This document shows positions 46,854 through 55,684 of a stretch of 64,000 nt of DNA, piece after piece. Made by a program: the position numbers and the translations under genes. The notes beneath the pieces are model-generated. The model saw only the letters and a program-made list of their open reading frames with translations, had not been told where the DNA came from and searched no databases. Source of the stretch: JBBECJ01 sp963763325 (GTDB lineage: Bacteria > Chloroflexota > Chloroflexia > Thermomicrobiales > CFX8); contig CAVXOL010000025.1 of assembly GCA_963763325.1 (NCBI GenBank), forward strand, positions 186,001 through 250,000. The letters are read 5' to 3'. The first letter of the stretch is position 1. Every line of letters starts with the position of its first letter.

Positions 46854-48014
46854 TTACAGATCCAGCACTCGCAACTGGTGATCCGTCGCGTTGAAGTTCT
46901 CGCCACCGTCCGGCGTGACCATCACAACGTCCTCGACGCGAATGAACGCGCCATCGGACATGAAGACGCTTGGCTCGATCGTGAAGCACATGCCGGTGCG
47001 GAGCAGCGTCTCGTCGCCTTCGAGCAGCCACGGCGGCTCGTGAACATCCTTCCCGATCGAGTGGCCCAGGCGATGGATGAACTGCGGTCCATAGCCTGCG
47101 TCGGCAATGATCGAGCGCGCGACGCGGTCGAGGCCGGCAGCCGTGATCTCGCCATCGCGCATGGCATCGATCGCTGCCGCCTGCGCGCGCATGACGAGAT
47201 CGTAGACGGCGCGGTACTCATCAGTCGGCTCACCAATGAATACGGTGCGGCCAAAATCCGAGCAGTAGCCATCCTTCAACAGGCCAAAGTCAAACGCGAG
47301 AACAGTCCCGCGTTCCAGCCGCTGGTCGGTGATCGAGTCATGGATTGATCCGCCTCGGCTGGCAGGGCCCCCGCCGATCCGGATGCCGGTATGGAATGAG
47401 ACGAACTCGCCGCCGCGCTCGTGGATCTCACGCTCAACGACCCAGGCAATCTCCTGTTCGCCCATTCCAAGCTCAATCCGCGGCAGAATCGCCTCGTATA
47501 CCTCGTCGGTCAACCTGGCGTTCGCGCGCATGATGTCTCGCTCGCCCTCATCCTTGATCATCCGCATCGGTGAGAGCATGTCGTGGGCGTTGACGATCCT
47601 GGCGTCGGGTGCCGCAGCGAGCAGATCGATGACCGTCTTCGCCCAGGTCCGATCTCCGACGGCGATATCGCCGCCACCGCCACGCAGCTCACGGACGATG
47701 CCGGCCAGGACGCCGGTGTAATCGTCCGGCTCGCCCAGAACTCGTAGATCAGTGATCCACGGCATATGCTCAACCTGACGCTCCATCCGGTCGCTGCCCA
47801 TACGTGGCTCGACGACGATCGGGCCGGCCGTCAGTCCGATGTAGACGCCGGATACCCAGTCTCCAGGCCGATTTGTCTCGGTCGGGTCTCCGACATCGCG
47901 ATGGAGTCCGGTCACGTATTCACGTGAACTGGAGTCCGGAAGAAACAGGACCGCGATTCCGCGCCGATCCATCTCGGCGCGGACGGCGGCAATGCGGCTG
48001 GGGTAGTCAAGCAT
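46854..48014 (-). CDS. Xaa-Pro peptidase family protein (M24)
   Basis: A two-domain creatinase/prolidase-type metallopeptidase of 386 residues. The N-terminal creatinase-like domain is followed by the pita-bread domain with all five metal ligands: LAFDFGLLKDGYCSDFGRT (two Asp), HRLGHSIGKDVHEPP (His), CFTIEPSVF (Glu) and IRVEDVVMVT (Glu). GGAGG lies 7 nt before the ATG at 48012-48014. Probably cytoplasmic and releasing N-terminal residues before proline; substrate not fixed by sequence. Converges on accA. Confidence 0.93.
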   Translation of the reverse strand: MLDYPSRIAAVRAEMDRRGIAVLFLPDSSSREYVTGLHRDVGDPTETNRPGDWVSGVYIGLTAGPIVVEPRMGSDRMERQVEHMPWITDLRVLGEPDDYTGVLAGIVRELRGGGGDIAVGDRTWAKTVIDLLAAAPDARIVNAHDMLSPMRMIKDEGERDIMRANARLTDEVYEAILPRIELGMGEQEIAWVVEREIHERGGEFVSFHTGIRIGGGPASRGGSIHDSITDQRLERGTVLAFDFGLLKDGYCSDFGRTVFIGEPTDEYRAVYDLVMRAQAAAIDAMRDGEITAAGLDRVARSIIADAGYGPQFIHRLGHSIGKDVHEPPWLLEGDETLLRTGMCFTIEPSVFMSDGAFIRVEDVVMVTPDGGENFNATDHQLRVLDL

Positions 48015-48053
48015 CGAAAAACCTCCACTGGCGAACGGAAAAATGCAGAGTAT

Positions 48054-48082
48054 TTGACACCGTCGTGACGCCTGCCTATAGT
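48054..48082 (+). promoter_or_regulatory. strong sigma70-type promoter upstream of the cytochrome c gene
   Basis: TTGACA (6 of 6), 17-nt spacer, TATAGT (5 of 6). Transcription would start near 48089, giving a leader of about 180 nt before the ATG at 48270. I see no known riboswitch fold in that leader. It is divergent from the M24 peptidase gene. Confidence 0.75.
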
Positions 48083-48269
48083 ACGTCAGGTTGTTCCAAC
48101 TCGAACTCTACACAGCCAGAACCGACAACCTCGGGCATGTGACGTGTCCCGCGCAACGCTGCCGGGATGTCCGCCGCGTGAGCGATCCTTGCGGGGTGTG
48201 CTGCAGACAATCGAGCGCGTCGTCACGCGCATCAATGCGTGAACCGGTGATGAAGAAAGGTCCCAACAC

Positions 48270-48740
48270 ATGGGGGCGATGAAAAGAATCCCATCACGGT
48301 GGCTGCTAACGTTGACGTGCACGATTGCAGTGCTGCTGCTCACTGGGTGTGGTCGAGTCGATCTCGAAGATCTGACGCCGGAAGCTGTCCGAACCCAGGA
48401 AGCATTAGACGCCGCAAACCAGCCGACCCCGACCGATGAGCCCGATCCGAATGCCACCGCTGACCCCAACCAGACCACGACCACGGGTGGTGACAACCCA
48501 CTCGCAGGGGGTGACATTGCGGGCGGTGATTCGCTCTACAACGCGCAGTGTTCTGGATGCCATGAAAGCGACCGCGCGCCGTCGCTCAAAGGGATGGTCT
48601 TCGATCCCGCTGTCGAGATACCCAAACTGCGGACCGGTGAAGGATTCGACGCACCGCACCCGGACTATCCGTTGACAGCAATCACACCACTGAGTGACCA
48701 GGACTTCATCGACATCTTCGCGTATCTCGCCGACCAGTAG
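48270..48740 (+). CDS. c-type cytochrome lipoprotein
   Basis: A signal (RWLLTLTCTIAVLLLTGCGR) with lipobox LTGC anchors it outside the membrane. A Thr/Pro/Asp linker precedes a single mono-haem domain: SLYNAQCSGCHESDRAPSLK with CxxCH, then FDAPHPDYPLTAITPLSDQD and FIDIFAYLADQ. The Met ligand is not obvious; TGEGFDAPH lacks it and KGMVFD may supply one. The role is likely electron transfer on the cell surface. AAAGG lies 9 nt before the ATG at 48270; ATG 48279 is an alternative. Probably co-transcribed with the SnoaL-like gene 8 bp downstream. Confidence 0.9.
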   Translation: MGAMKRIPSRWLLTLTCTIAVLLLTGCGRVDLEDLTPEAVRTQEALDAANQPTPTDEPDPNATADPNQTTTTGGDNPLAGGDIAGGDSLYNAQCSGCHESDRAPSLKGMVFDPAVEIPKLRTGEGFDAPHPDYPLTAITPLSDQDFIDIFAYLADQ

Positions 48741-48748
48741 AGGCACGG

Positions 48749-49123
48749 ATGACCGCCAGAAAACCAGCCGACGTTGATCGCCTGTTTGCCGAAGCATTGA
48801 GCGCCGCCGACCTCGACGGCGCAGTGGGTATGTATGAGCAGGACGCGATCTACGTCGACGGCCACGGCACCTCCGCACGCGGCCACGAGCAGATTCGTGC
48901 CGTACTGGCTGAGTTGATCGAACAGCGACCAACGCTCGATTGCTACGAGATCGACGTCGTCGAGAACGGCGACCTCGCCGTCCTGCGTGCCCGCTGGGTC
49001 TTCAGCGGGACCAATCCGGACGGGACACCATTCGAGAACCGCGGACGCAGCATCGAGGTTGTCCGCCGACAAACAGACGGCAGCTGGCTGTTTACGATCG
49101 ACCTGCCGTCCGGCGGGAACTGA
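48749..49123 (+). CDS. SnoaL/NTF2-like domain protein
   Basis: 124 residues with the pattern of the SnoaL-like NTF2 cone fold: VDRLFAEALSAADLDGAVGM, YEQDAIYVDGHGTSARGHE, LRARWVFSGTNPDGTPFENR and RSIEVVRRQTDGSWLFTIDL. Such proteins bind or isomerise small hydrophobic molecules or serve as dimer modules; no catalytic assignment is possible. It begins 8 bp after the cytochrome c stop. Confidence 0.85.
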   Translation: MTARKPADVDRLFAEALSAADLDGAVGMYEQDAIYVDGHGTSARGHEQIRAVLAELIEQRPTLDCYEIDVVENGDLAVLRARWVFSGTNPDGTPFENRGRSIEVVRRQTDGSWLFTIDLPSGGN

Positions 49124-49145
49124 GAGAAGCGCGACCCGGCAGAAC

Positions 49146-49154
49146 TGCTACAAT
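49146..49154 (+). promoter_or_regulatory. extended -10 promoter before the membrane protein gene
   Basis: TGCTACAAT matches TGnTATAAT with one mismatch. Transcription would begin near 49161, only a few bases before the GTG at 49167, which suggests a leaderless or very short leader. Confidence 0.4.
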
Positions 49155-49166
49155 CGCTCGCGGTGC

Positions 49167-49907
49167 GTGGTTACTGGTCGCTTCAATTCGAACGGTCCTC
49201 GATGGTCATCTTCCCGATTATTGGCAACAGTTCTGGCGCTTGGCTGCTGCATTGCCGTCCTACGCGACAATCTCGCTCGCCCCAAGCCAGCCGGCCTCGT
49301 CTGGACAATCGCCTTCGCGATCTTCGCTCTTGCTGCACTGGCGGAGGTCATTGGCACGATCGCTGGCTGGACGCCACTTCTCGTTCGTGTCTATTACGTC
49401 CTCGGCGCGACGCTGGTTGTCGGCTACCTGGCACTCGGAGAGCTCTATCTGCTGATGCGGCGCGAGTGGGTCGACCGGATCGCCGGTCTGCTGGTTGTCC
49501 TCAGCGCACTGGCCGTTTCCCTCGTCAGCAACGCGTCGATCGGTCCGGATGTCGAGCAGGCCGGCTGGGAAGCCCTCGAACGAAGTTCGGGACTGATACT
49601 GCTGACCGTCCTGATCAATACGACCGGTACCGTCATCCTCGTTGGCGGTCTGGTCTACAGTGCGATCTCGTTCAGACGTCGAGGCGTCATGCGCAACCGG
49701 ATGATCGGCTGCCTGCTGATCGCTGCCGGCACACTCTCAGTCGCCAGCGGCGGGACGCTGACTCGCTTCGGTAGTCATCAATACCTCTACATCGCAATGT
49801 CGATTGGAATCGCCCTCATCTTCACCGGCTACATTCGGACAAAGAAGCCCGACGCGGTACCTGTTCGACATCCAATCCCCGCTGGAGCCGTTCGGGACGC
49901 GACCTGA
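49167..49907 (+). CDS. polytopic membrane protein of unknown function
   Basis: About seven hydrophobic segments (for example LLATVLALGCCIAVL, LVWTIAFAIFALAALAEVIG, VYYVLGATLVVGYLALGELY and YLYIAMSIGIALIFTGYIRT). I do not recognise a named family. The start is uncertain: no ribosome site stands before the GTG at 49167 or the TTG at 49221, and earlier in-frame codons run into the SnoaL-like gene. An extended -10 promoter at 49146 favours the GTG. It converges on the M42 peptidase gene. Confidence 0.7.
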   Translation: MVTGRFNSNGPRWSSSRLLATVLALGCCIAVLRDNLARPKPAGLVWTIAFAIFALAALAEVIGTIAGWTPLLVRVYYVLGATLVVGYLALGELYLLMRREWVDRIAGLLVVLSALAVSLVSNASIGPDVEQAGWEALERSSGLILLTVLINTTGTVILVGGLVYSAISFRRRGVMRNRMIGCLLIAAGTLSVASGGTLTRFGSHQYLYIAMSIGIALIFTGYIRTKKPDAVPVRHPIPAGAVRDAT

Positions 49908-49912
49908 CGTGT

Positions 49913-49962
49913 GAGGGCGAGGGATGAGGTACTCGTAACTCATCCCCCTTGCCCGCTCCCTC
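49913..49962. terminator. imperfect hairpin between convergent genes
   Basis: GGGATGAG at 49921-49928 pairs with CTCATCCC at 49939-49946, flanked by GAGGGC-type and GCCC/CCCTC stretches that extend the stem with bulges. It sits between two convergent stop codons. No T-run. Confidence 0.4.
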
Positions 49963-49963
49963 G

Positions 49964-51025
49964 TTACACTCGCCGGAAGTCCGGCTCGGGTCCAAGCCGC
50001 CGAGTAAATCCGGCAATCAGCCGAGCACAGCTGTCGAGGTCGCTCAAGCTGACAATCTCGCTGGGTGAGTGCATATAGCGGTTCGGGATCGAGACGATGC
50101 CGGTCGGCACGCCTGCCCGTGCGTAGGCGATCGCATCAGCGTCTGTGCCGGTCGAGCGCGGGGTCGCTTCGAGAATATAAGGGATGCCTTCGTCGACGGC
50201 GGCCTCGACCAGACGTCGATTGACATCTGGATGGACAGCCGACCCTCGCGCCAGAGCTGGACCACCGCCCAGCTTGCACAACCCGTTACCACGCACGTCA
50301 GCATCCGGATGATCAGTCGCGTGGGTGACATCAATCGCGATCGCGACATCCGGTTCAAGTCCGAATGCGCTCGTCCGCGCTCCACCGAAGGTAATCTCCT
50401 CCTGACTCGGTGCGACGGCCCAGACATCAGCCTCTGGCCGGTCACCGAGCGACAGATAGCGCAGGGCTTCGAGCGCGACGAAGGCGCCAACGCGGTTGTC
50501 CAAACCACGGCAGGCGATCAGGTCGTCGCCAAGTTCAAGCAACGGCTGCTCGATGACGCCGGGATCGCCGATTGAGACACGCGAGCGAGCATCGTCGCCA
50601 TCTTTCGCACCGATGTCGATCCAGAGTGTCCGGATCTTCGAGACTTTGTTCATGTCCTCTTCGGTCATCTGGTGGCGCGGCTTCTTTCCGATCACACCGA
50701 CGATTGGCCCGCCGTCTGCCAGGATCCGAATTCGCTGCCCGACCAGCACTTGATCGTCCCAGCCGCCGATCGCGCTGAACCAGAGATATCCGTCATCATC
50801 GATGTGCGTCACCATCACGCCAATTTCGTCGATGTGCCCCTCGATCATGACCGTCGGACCAGCGCCCTTCAAACGGGCGAACGACGTGCCGTTTGAATCG
50901 ACAGAGACTTCGTCGGCAAACGTCTCGGCTTCGGCACGCCAGACTCGCGCTGCTTCGACCTCAAAACCAGACGGGCTGGCGGTATCGAGCAACCGTCGCA
51001 GGAATGACTTCGTGTCGTCGTTCAT
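49964..51025 (-). CDS. M42-family metallo-aminopeptidase
   Basis: TET-type aminopeptidase or deblocking peptidase, 353 residues. Metal and catalytic residues are in order: MIEGHIDEIGVMVTHI (His, catalytic Asp), CRGLDNRVGAFVAL (bridging Asp), APSQEEITFGGARTSAF (Glu-Glu), AIAIDVTHATDHPDADV (Asp) and RYMHSPSEIVSL (C-terminal His). These enzymes form large cytosolic dodecamers that trim peptides. It may work with the peptide-type ABC uptake system of the same window, but it is not linked to it. ATG at 51023-51025. Confidence 0.93.
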   Translation of the reverse strand: MNDDTKSFLRRLLDTASPSGFEVEAARVWRAEAETFADEVSVDSNGTSFARLKGAGPTVMIEGHIDEIGVMVTHIDDDGYLWFSAIGGWDDQVLVGQRIRILADGGPIVGVIGKKPRHQMTEEDMNKVSKIRTLWIDIGAKDGDDARSRVSIGDPGVIEQPLLELGDDLIACRGLDNRVGAFVALEALRYLSLGDRPEADVWAVAPSQEEITFGGARTSAFGLEPDVAIAIDVTHATDHPDADVRGNGLCKLGGGPALARGSAVHPDVNRRLVEAAVDEGIPYILEATPRSTGTDADAIAYARAGVPTGIVSIPNRYMHSPSEIVSLSDLDSCARLIAGFTRRLGPEPDFRRV

Positions 51026-51154
51026 TCGTCTCCCTCATCACTGCACGGCCAGGATGTCGACCAGAACGGCCGCGGACGGGGATCGTACCACCGGCGCGGC
51101 CGAGACGGGGGATGCGCAGCACCGTGAAACCCGCGTCCCGCGTCCGGTACGTTC

Positions 51155-52774
51155 CTACCCCGCCGCTGCCCGCTCGAACGCGCGGACGATGAGTGCAGCC
51201 TGCATCAGGAAGCGGGTCGCTGGGTCGTTAAGATCCCGACCTGTCAATTCGGCGATGCGTCCAAGCCGGTAGGAGAGCGTGTTGCGGTGGATGTTGAGGC
51301 GCTCAGCTGCCTGCGCGAGCGCTCCGCCAAGCTGAAGATACGCCTCAAGCGTTGACACGAGATCGCTGCCGCGTCGTACGTCGTGCTGCTCCAACGGCCC
51401 GAGCAACGTCGATGCGAAGGTAGCCATTCGCTGGCGCGCCTCGGTGACGTCGATATCAGGCCCGGAGATGAACGGCAGCAACAGGCCGAATGCGCCGACC
51501 GTGTCATACGCATCGGCTCGAACGATCGGGCCTTTGACCTCGCCGGTACGCTCCAGCCGAACGAGCAGTCGAGCCTGATCGAGCGCAGCAGGGGCACGTG
51601 ACGCTCCTGAGAGCAGTTCGCTCAAGACAAGGATCGCGTCGGGGTCGTGAGTAGCAAGCGACCGCTGAGCCGCGCTTAGCTCGTGAAACTCGGCTGCCTG
51701 CGCCGGAGGGCCAGTCAACAGGACGGCGAACTCGCCATCTCCGGTTGCTGCCGCAACTCGCCCCCGGTCATCGGCCAGAGACGATCGTAACCGGGAGAGC
51801 GCCGCGGGCTGGCTGGTGACGAACAGCGCGAGCCTGGCGGGAAGGGTCGGATCGATCCCAAGCAGTCTGGACCGTGCATCAGCAGCCTCGCGGGAGGCGA
51901 GCCTCCCAAGCAACAAATCAGCGATCAGCGTCTCGCGGTTCCAGCGGTCCCGCTGGTTGAAGCCATTTTGTCCTGCCTGGCCGAGCAGCAGCTCGATCGC
52001 GTTGGCGGTCTGGGCAAGCGTCAGCCGCTCGATCTCCGTGCTCGCCATCGGCTGGAACTCTATCGCCAGGACGAGGTCACGCGAACCACTCGATCTGGAG
52101 CCCGATCCAAGTACCAGCGCAAGCCAGGTCCGTCCATCCGACGTGATCCTGCGCATCCCATCCTCGCGGTCACGCCGCAATCGGACCGTGTCAGCGGTAG
52201 TCAGCGCCAGGGCATCAGGTGCCATCGAGGAACGTGAGACCATCGTTCCGTCGGCGTCGAGCAGGACGAGCGGCCTTCGCGCTGCCATCGACGCTGCATC
52301 CAGCAGTGCATCGAGTCCGGCCCCGGCCATCGTCGCCGACGACAGTGCCCGGGACAGTGCAGAGCCGATTCCATACAGGTCGGCTCGGCGCTCCGTGAAG
52401 AGCCGATTCAGAACCGATTCGGCATCATGCGGGAATACGCCGCTCGTCACCAGCAGCGGCACAGCAACGTCCTCGGACGTATTGTCAACGAACGCTCGGT
52501 CGACCATCAACGCGGCAATCGGCTGGTCGGCCAACAATCGCAGAAACCCCGCCCTGTCGAGCCCTTCGGACTGCTCGATCCTTTCCAGCGTCCTCGGCGG
52601 TGCGATGATGATTTCGTCGCCACGGAGTGCTGGGATTATTGGCGCTGTCACTCGAATCGCGGCTGCCCAACTCACGTTGCGCGTCAGCCCCGGCTCGCGT
52701 TCGCTGCCGACGGGCGGCTGATACATCAACCCCCGTTCCCAATGCAGCAGATCTTCAATCGTGATGTCGGCCAT
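51155..52774 (-). CDS. PucR-family transcriptional regulator
   Basis: 539 residues: an N-terminal PucR-type sensory domain (ITIEDLLHWERGLMYQPPVG, PALRGDEIIIAPPR), a GGDEF-like central domain without the signal motif, and the C-terminal helix-turn-helix LQLGGALAQAAERLNIHRNT followed by LSYRLGRIAELTGRDLND, typical of PucR/CdaR. Family members often control purine, amino-acid or hydantoin use in response to a small effector. It is divergent from a MocR-type regulator with a palindrome between them. Confidence 0.93.
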   Translation of the reverse strand: MADITIEDLLHWERGLMYQPPVGSEREPGLTRNVSWAAAIRVTAPIIPALRGDEIIIAPPRTLERIEQSEGLDRAGFLRLLADQPIAALMVDRAFVDNTSEDVAVPLLVTSGVFPHDAESVLNRLFTERRADLYGIGSALSRALSSATMAGAGLDALLDAASMAARRPLVLLDADGTMVSRSSMAPDALALTTADTVRLRRDREDGMRRITSDGRTWLALVLGSGSRSSGSRDLVLAIEFQPMASTEIERLTLAQTANAIELLLGQAGQNGFNQRDRWNRETLIADLLLGRLASREAADARSRLLGIDPTLPARLALFVTSQPAALSRLRSSLADDRGRVAAATGDGEFAVLLTGPPAQAAEFHELSAAQRSLATHDPDAILVLSELLSGASRAPAALDQARLLVRLERTGEVKGPIVRADAYDTVGAFGLLLPFISGPDIDVTEARQRMATFASTLLGPLEQHDVRRGSDLVSTLEAYLQLGGALAQAAERLNIHRNTLSYRLGRIAELTGRDLNDPATRFLMQAALIVRAFERAAAG

Positions 52775-52926
52775 CGCCCGGAATCCCGTTCAGTCACCGC
52801 GCATAAGAGATTGAGCTACGCCTGAATGATACGTGGTGACGCTACACCAGATGTTGTGCAACACTGCATAAGATCGATTGCTCGTATCTGGGCGTTTCGT
52901 GAGGGGCCGATTCGTGCAACAATCAT

Positions 52927-52950
52927 GATGATTGGCCCATGCCAATCATC
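52927..52950. promoter_or_regulatory. palindromic operator candidate between pucR-type and mocR-type genes
   Basis: GATGATTGGC at 52927-52936 and GCCAATCATC at 52941-52950 are perfect complements with a CCAT spacer. It lies 41 bp before the MocR-type start. A shorter palindrome (TGTTGTGCAACA) lies at 52852-52863 nearer the PucR-type gene. Either regulator may bind here. Confidence 0.5.
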
Positions 52951-52990
52951 GCGTAGTCGGGCATTCATAGAGAAATGCAGGCGGAATCCG

Positions 52991-54637
52991 ATGCATGTGC
53001 TGGTCGAGCGCGAGAGTCCGACAGCGATTTACCTTCAAATCGCCCAGCAATTGCGGCAGTCCATATTGGATGGCGAACCACCTGCTGGCGCTAAACTACC
53101 GCCCGAACGGCGGCTGGCGAACCTGCTAGGCGTTAATCGGACGACCGTTGTCAATGCCTATCGGGAACTGGCGGCAGACGGGCTCGTATCCGGTCAGGTC
53201 GGACGTGGGACGATCGTCATTTACGGCGCGACCGGCGAATCCGACGCCGCCAACGTGACATCCTGGCCGCACATCAACGGCCTCCAGTATCCCGACAACG
53301 GGTACTCGAAGTCGGACGCAGACAGCAGCGACTCATCTGGGCGCTCGCGCCATTCGTCGGTGCCGTGGGCTCAGCTATTTACTTCCGTCACCGATGTCAT
53401 GGACGATCCGCTCCTGCGGGACGCGATGACCGTCTCCGCCCGGCCCGATGTCATCAGGTTCGCGACTGGTATTCCGTCGCCAGAGCTGTATCCGATCGAG
53501 GCGATTCGCCAGATCTTTGATGAGGCGCTCGACAACGCCGGCTCAACACTCCTGCAACACACGCCGACTGAAGGGTACCCACCACTGCGCGAACAACTCT
53601 CGGCCTGGATGGAGCGCCACGCACTCGCGTCCGGAGCCTCGGTTCAGGTCGAACCAAATCAGGTTGTCGTCGTGGCCGGTTCGCAGCAGGGGCTCTACCT
53701 GCTGGCCCGGACGCTGATCGAGCCAGGCGACCTCGTCGCCGTCGAATCCCCGACCTACCTGGGAGCCGCGCATGTCTTCCGGGCAGCTGGTGCCCGACTG
53801 ATGCCGATCCCAATCGACAACGACGGGATGCAGGTCGATTTGCTCCAGGACTTACTGCCGCGCCGTCGCCCGAAGCTGATCTATACCCTGCCGACGTTCC
53901 AGAACCCAAGCGGGACAGTGATGGCGATGGGTCGCCGTCTACGGCTGCTCGACCTGGCAGCGCGCTACCAGATTCCGGTAATCGAGGACGATCCCTACGG
54001 TGCGCTACGTTACGATGGCCGGACACTCCCAACACTGGCAACGATCGACCGCGCCGAAGGGCGTGGCAACGTTATCTACCTCAGCACCGTTTCAAAGATG
54101 CTCTTCCCCGGCTTCCGAATCGGGTGGATATCGGGCGTCAAGCAGGTCGTCGAGCAGGTCACTCGCATGAAGCAACTGGTCGATCTCGACACGAACGCGC
54201 TTGCCCAACGCGCTGTCTGTGCATTCTTCGAACGAGGACTGCTGGACGAGCACCTGCTGCGCGTGAACCGCATCTACCCGCAACGTCGTGACAGGATGCT
54301 GGACGCGATACGCCGTCACAGCAGCGGTCTGATCTCCGCGAATCGCCCCGATGGCGGCATTTACCTCTGGTGCCGCCTTAACGAAGGCATCCGGGTCCGC
54401 GATCTGCTACCGGAAGCCGCTCGCGAGGGCGTTGCGTTCGCCCCCGGCGAGTCGTTCCACGTTGACGCGGCATCCGGCAGGGGCCGCTTCGACATCCGCC
54501 TCAACTTCACATTGCCAAACGACCTGGAAATCGACGAAGGCATCCGCCGCCTCTGCGTCGCGCTCAACCGACTTTCCGACCATCTGGACCCCACAGCCCA
54601 GATCAACGTCGCTCGCCCGCTGACCCCGATCGTTTGA
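52991..54637 (+). CDS. MocR-type GntR regulator fused to a PLP aminotransferase domain
   Basis: An N-terminal winged helix (PTAIYLQIAQQLRQSILDGE, PPERRLANLLGVNRTTVVNA) is followed by a type I aminotransferase-like domain with PLP-site motifs: VVAGSQQGLYLLARTLIEPG, TLPTFQNPSGTVM, IEDDPYGALRYDG and STVSKMLFPGFRIGWISG, which holds the Schiff-base lysine. 548 residues from the ATG at 52991 (MHVLVERESPTAI), which is preferred over an upstream in-frame codon at 52826 that adds an unconserved lead. Such regulators sense PLP or amino compounds; a true aminotransferase with a HTH is less likely. Confidence 0.93.
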   Translation: MHVLVERESPTAIYLQIAQQLRQSILDGEPPAGAKLPPERRLANLLGVNRTTVVNAYRELAADGLVSGQVGRGTIVIYGATGESDAANVTSWPHINGLQYPDNGYSKSDADSSDSSGRSRHSSVPWAQLFTSVTDVMDDPLLRDAMTVSARPDVIRFATGIPSPELYPIEAIRQIFDEALDNAGSTLLQHTPTEGYPPLREQLSAWMERHALASGASVQVEPNQVVVVAGSQQGLYLLARTLIEPGDLVAVESPTYLGAAHVFRAAGARLMPIPIDNDGMQVDLLQDLLPRRRPKLIYTLPTFQNPSGTVMAMGRRLRLLDLAARYQIPVIEDDPYGALRYDGRTLPTLATIDRAEGRGNVIYLSTVSKMLFPGFRIGWISGVKQVVEQVTRMKQLVDLDTNALAQRAVCAFFERGLLDEHLLRVNRIYPQRRDRMLDAIRRHSSGLISANRPDGGIYLWCRLNEGIRVRDLLPEAAREGVAFAPGESFHVDAASGRGRFDIRLNFTLPNDLEIDEGIRRLCVALNRLSDHLDPTAQINVARPLTPIV

Positions 54638-54640
54638 GGA

Positions 54641-54670
54641 TTGACACTAGAACGGATGTTCCGCTAGAGT
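54641..54670 (+). promoter_or_regulatory. promoter of the tyrosine recombinase gene
   Basis: TTGACA (6 of 6), 18-nt spacer, TAGAGT (4 of 6), about 30 bp before the ATG at 54701, with a GGGAG ribosome site in between. Confidence 0.6.
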
Positions 54671-54700
54671 ACGCGGGACGATGACCGGCAGGGAGCGCGA

Positions 54701-55680
54701 ATGCTGGACGACAGAACTGCACAGCACGATGAGCGTGAGGTCGAGCCGGGAGGCGATTTCCAGCCGCCTCTGTTCGACGTCAGCAGTCCGGGCACCTACG
54801 CGCCTCGCATAAGCGGAGTCTCGGCACTGACACCACAGTCACCATTGCCGGTCGCACGCTACTGGTTCCGGCGCTACCTTGAACAAAGTCGCAACATCCG
54901 AAGAACACGATCGAGTCGTACCTGTACGACCTCTCGATCTTCGAGCAGGTCATCGGCCTGAAGACGATCGACACGATCACCGCTCGAGATATCGCTCGTT
55001 ACCTCGGCGAAGCAAATACGCGATCGACGCGCAAACGCCGGCTGACATCCGTCTCGCAACTCTTCAAGTGGCTGACGAATGGCGCGCGGATGCTCGACGG
55101 CGACCCGACCGAGTCGTTCTACCCAGACCATATCCCGCTCAAGACCCCACGCCCACTCTTCGAGAGCGAACAACGAGCCATCCTCGACGCGGCGGTCAAT
55201 GATTCCAGCCGGACGGCAGCGATGGTCTGGTTGATGCTTCGGCTCGGAATTTCGAGGGGTGAGCTGTTGGCACTACGACGCGATCACCTCGACTTCACCG
55301 ACGCTGAAGCACCACTTGTGTATGTGTATTATGACAACCCTCGCTGGCGTGGCAAGGAACGAAAGCTCCAGGCAGATACGGAGTTCGCGGCACTCTACGA
55401 GGCGTTCGTCAGCGAGTACGTCCCGGTCGATCTGCTGTTCGAGATGCTGCCGCAGTCGGTCAACAAACTGGTTGAGCGCGTCGCGAAAGCAGCCGGTATC
55501 AGCCGACACATCTCGCCGCAGACGTTGCGCGATACGTGGGCTGTCGAACGCGCTCGCGACGGCGCCGACGAACACCAGCTGCTTGCCTTGCTAGGTCTGG
55601 CCGACGACTCGCGCAACATCCTCAGCGTTCGCCGCTACATCAAGCTGGCTGCCCCGGCGGTCAACACGTCGACGGCGTGA
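54701..55680 (+). CDS. divergent tyrosine recombinase (one frameshift)
   Basis: The N-terminal core-binding domain reads VARYWFRRYLEQS, shifts frame near 54890, and continues NTIESYLYDLSIFEQVIGLK and ARDIARYLGEANTRSTRKRR. The catalytic domain has LGISRGELLALRRDHLD (first Arg), ISPQTLRDTWAVERARDGAD where H-x-x-R reads Q-T-L-R, LLALLGLADDS where an H or W is usual, and RRYIKLA with the putative Tyr. The loss of the first histidine suggests altered chemistry or a role without strand exchange. No attachment site or phage gene is seen beside it, so a chromosomal function is possible. Confidence 0.8.
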
Positions 55681-55684
55681 CGTG

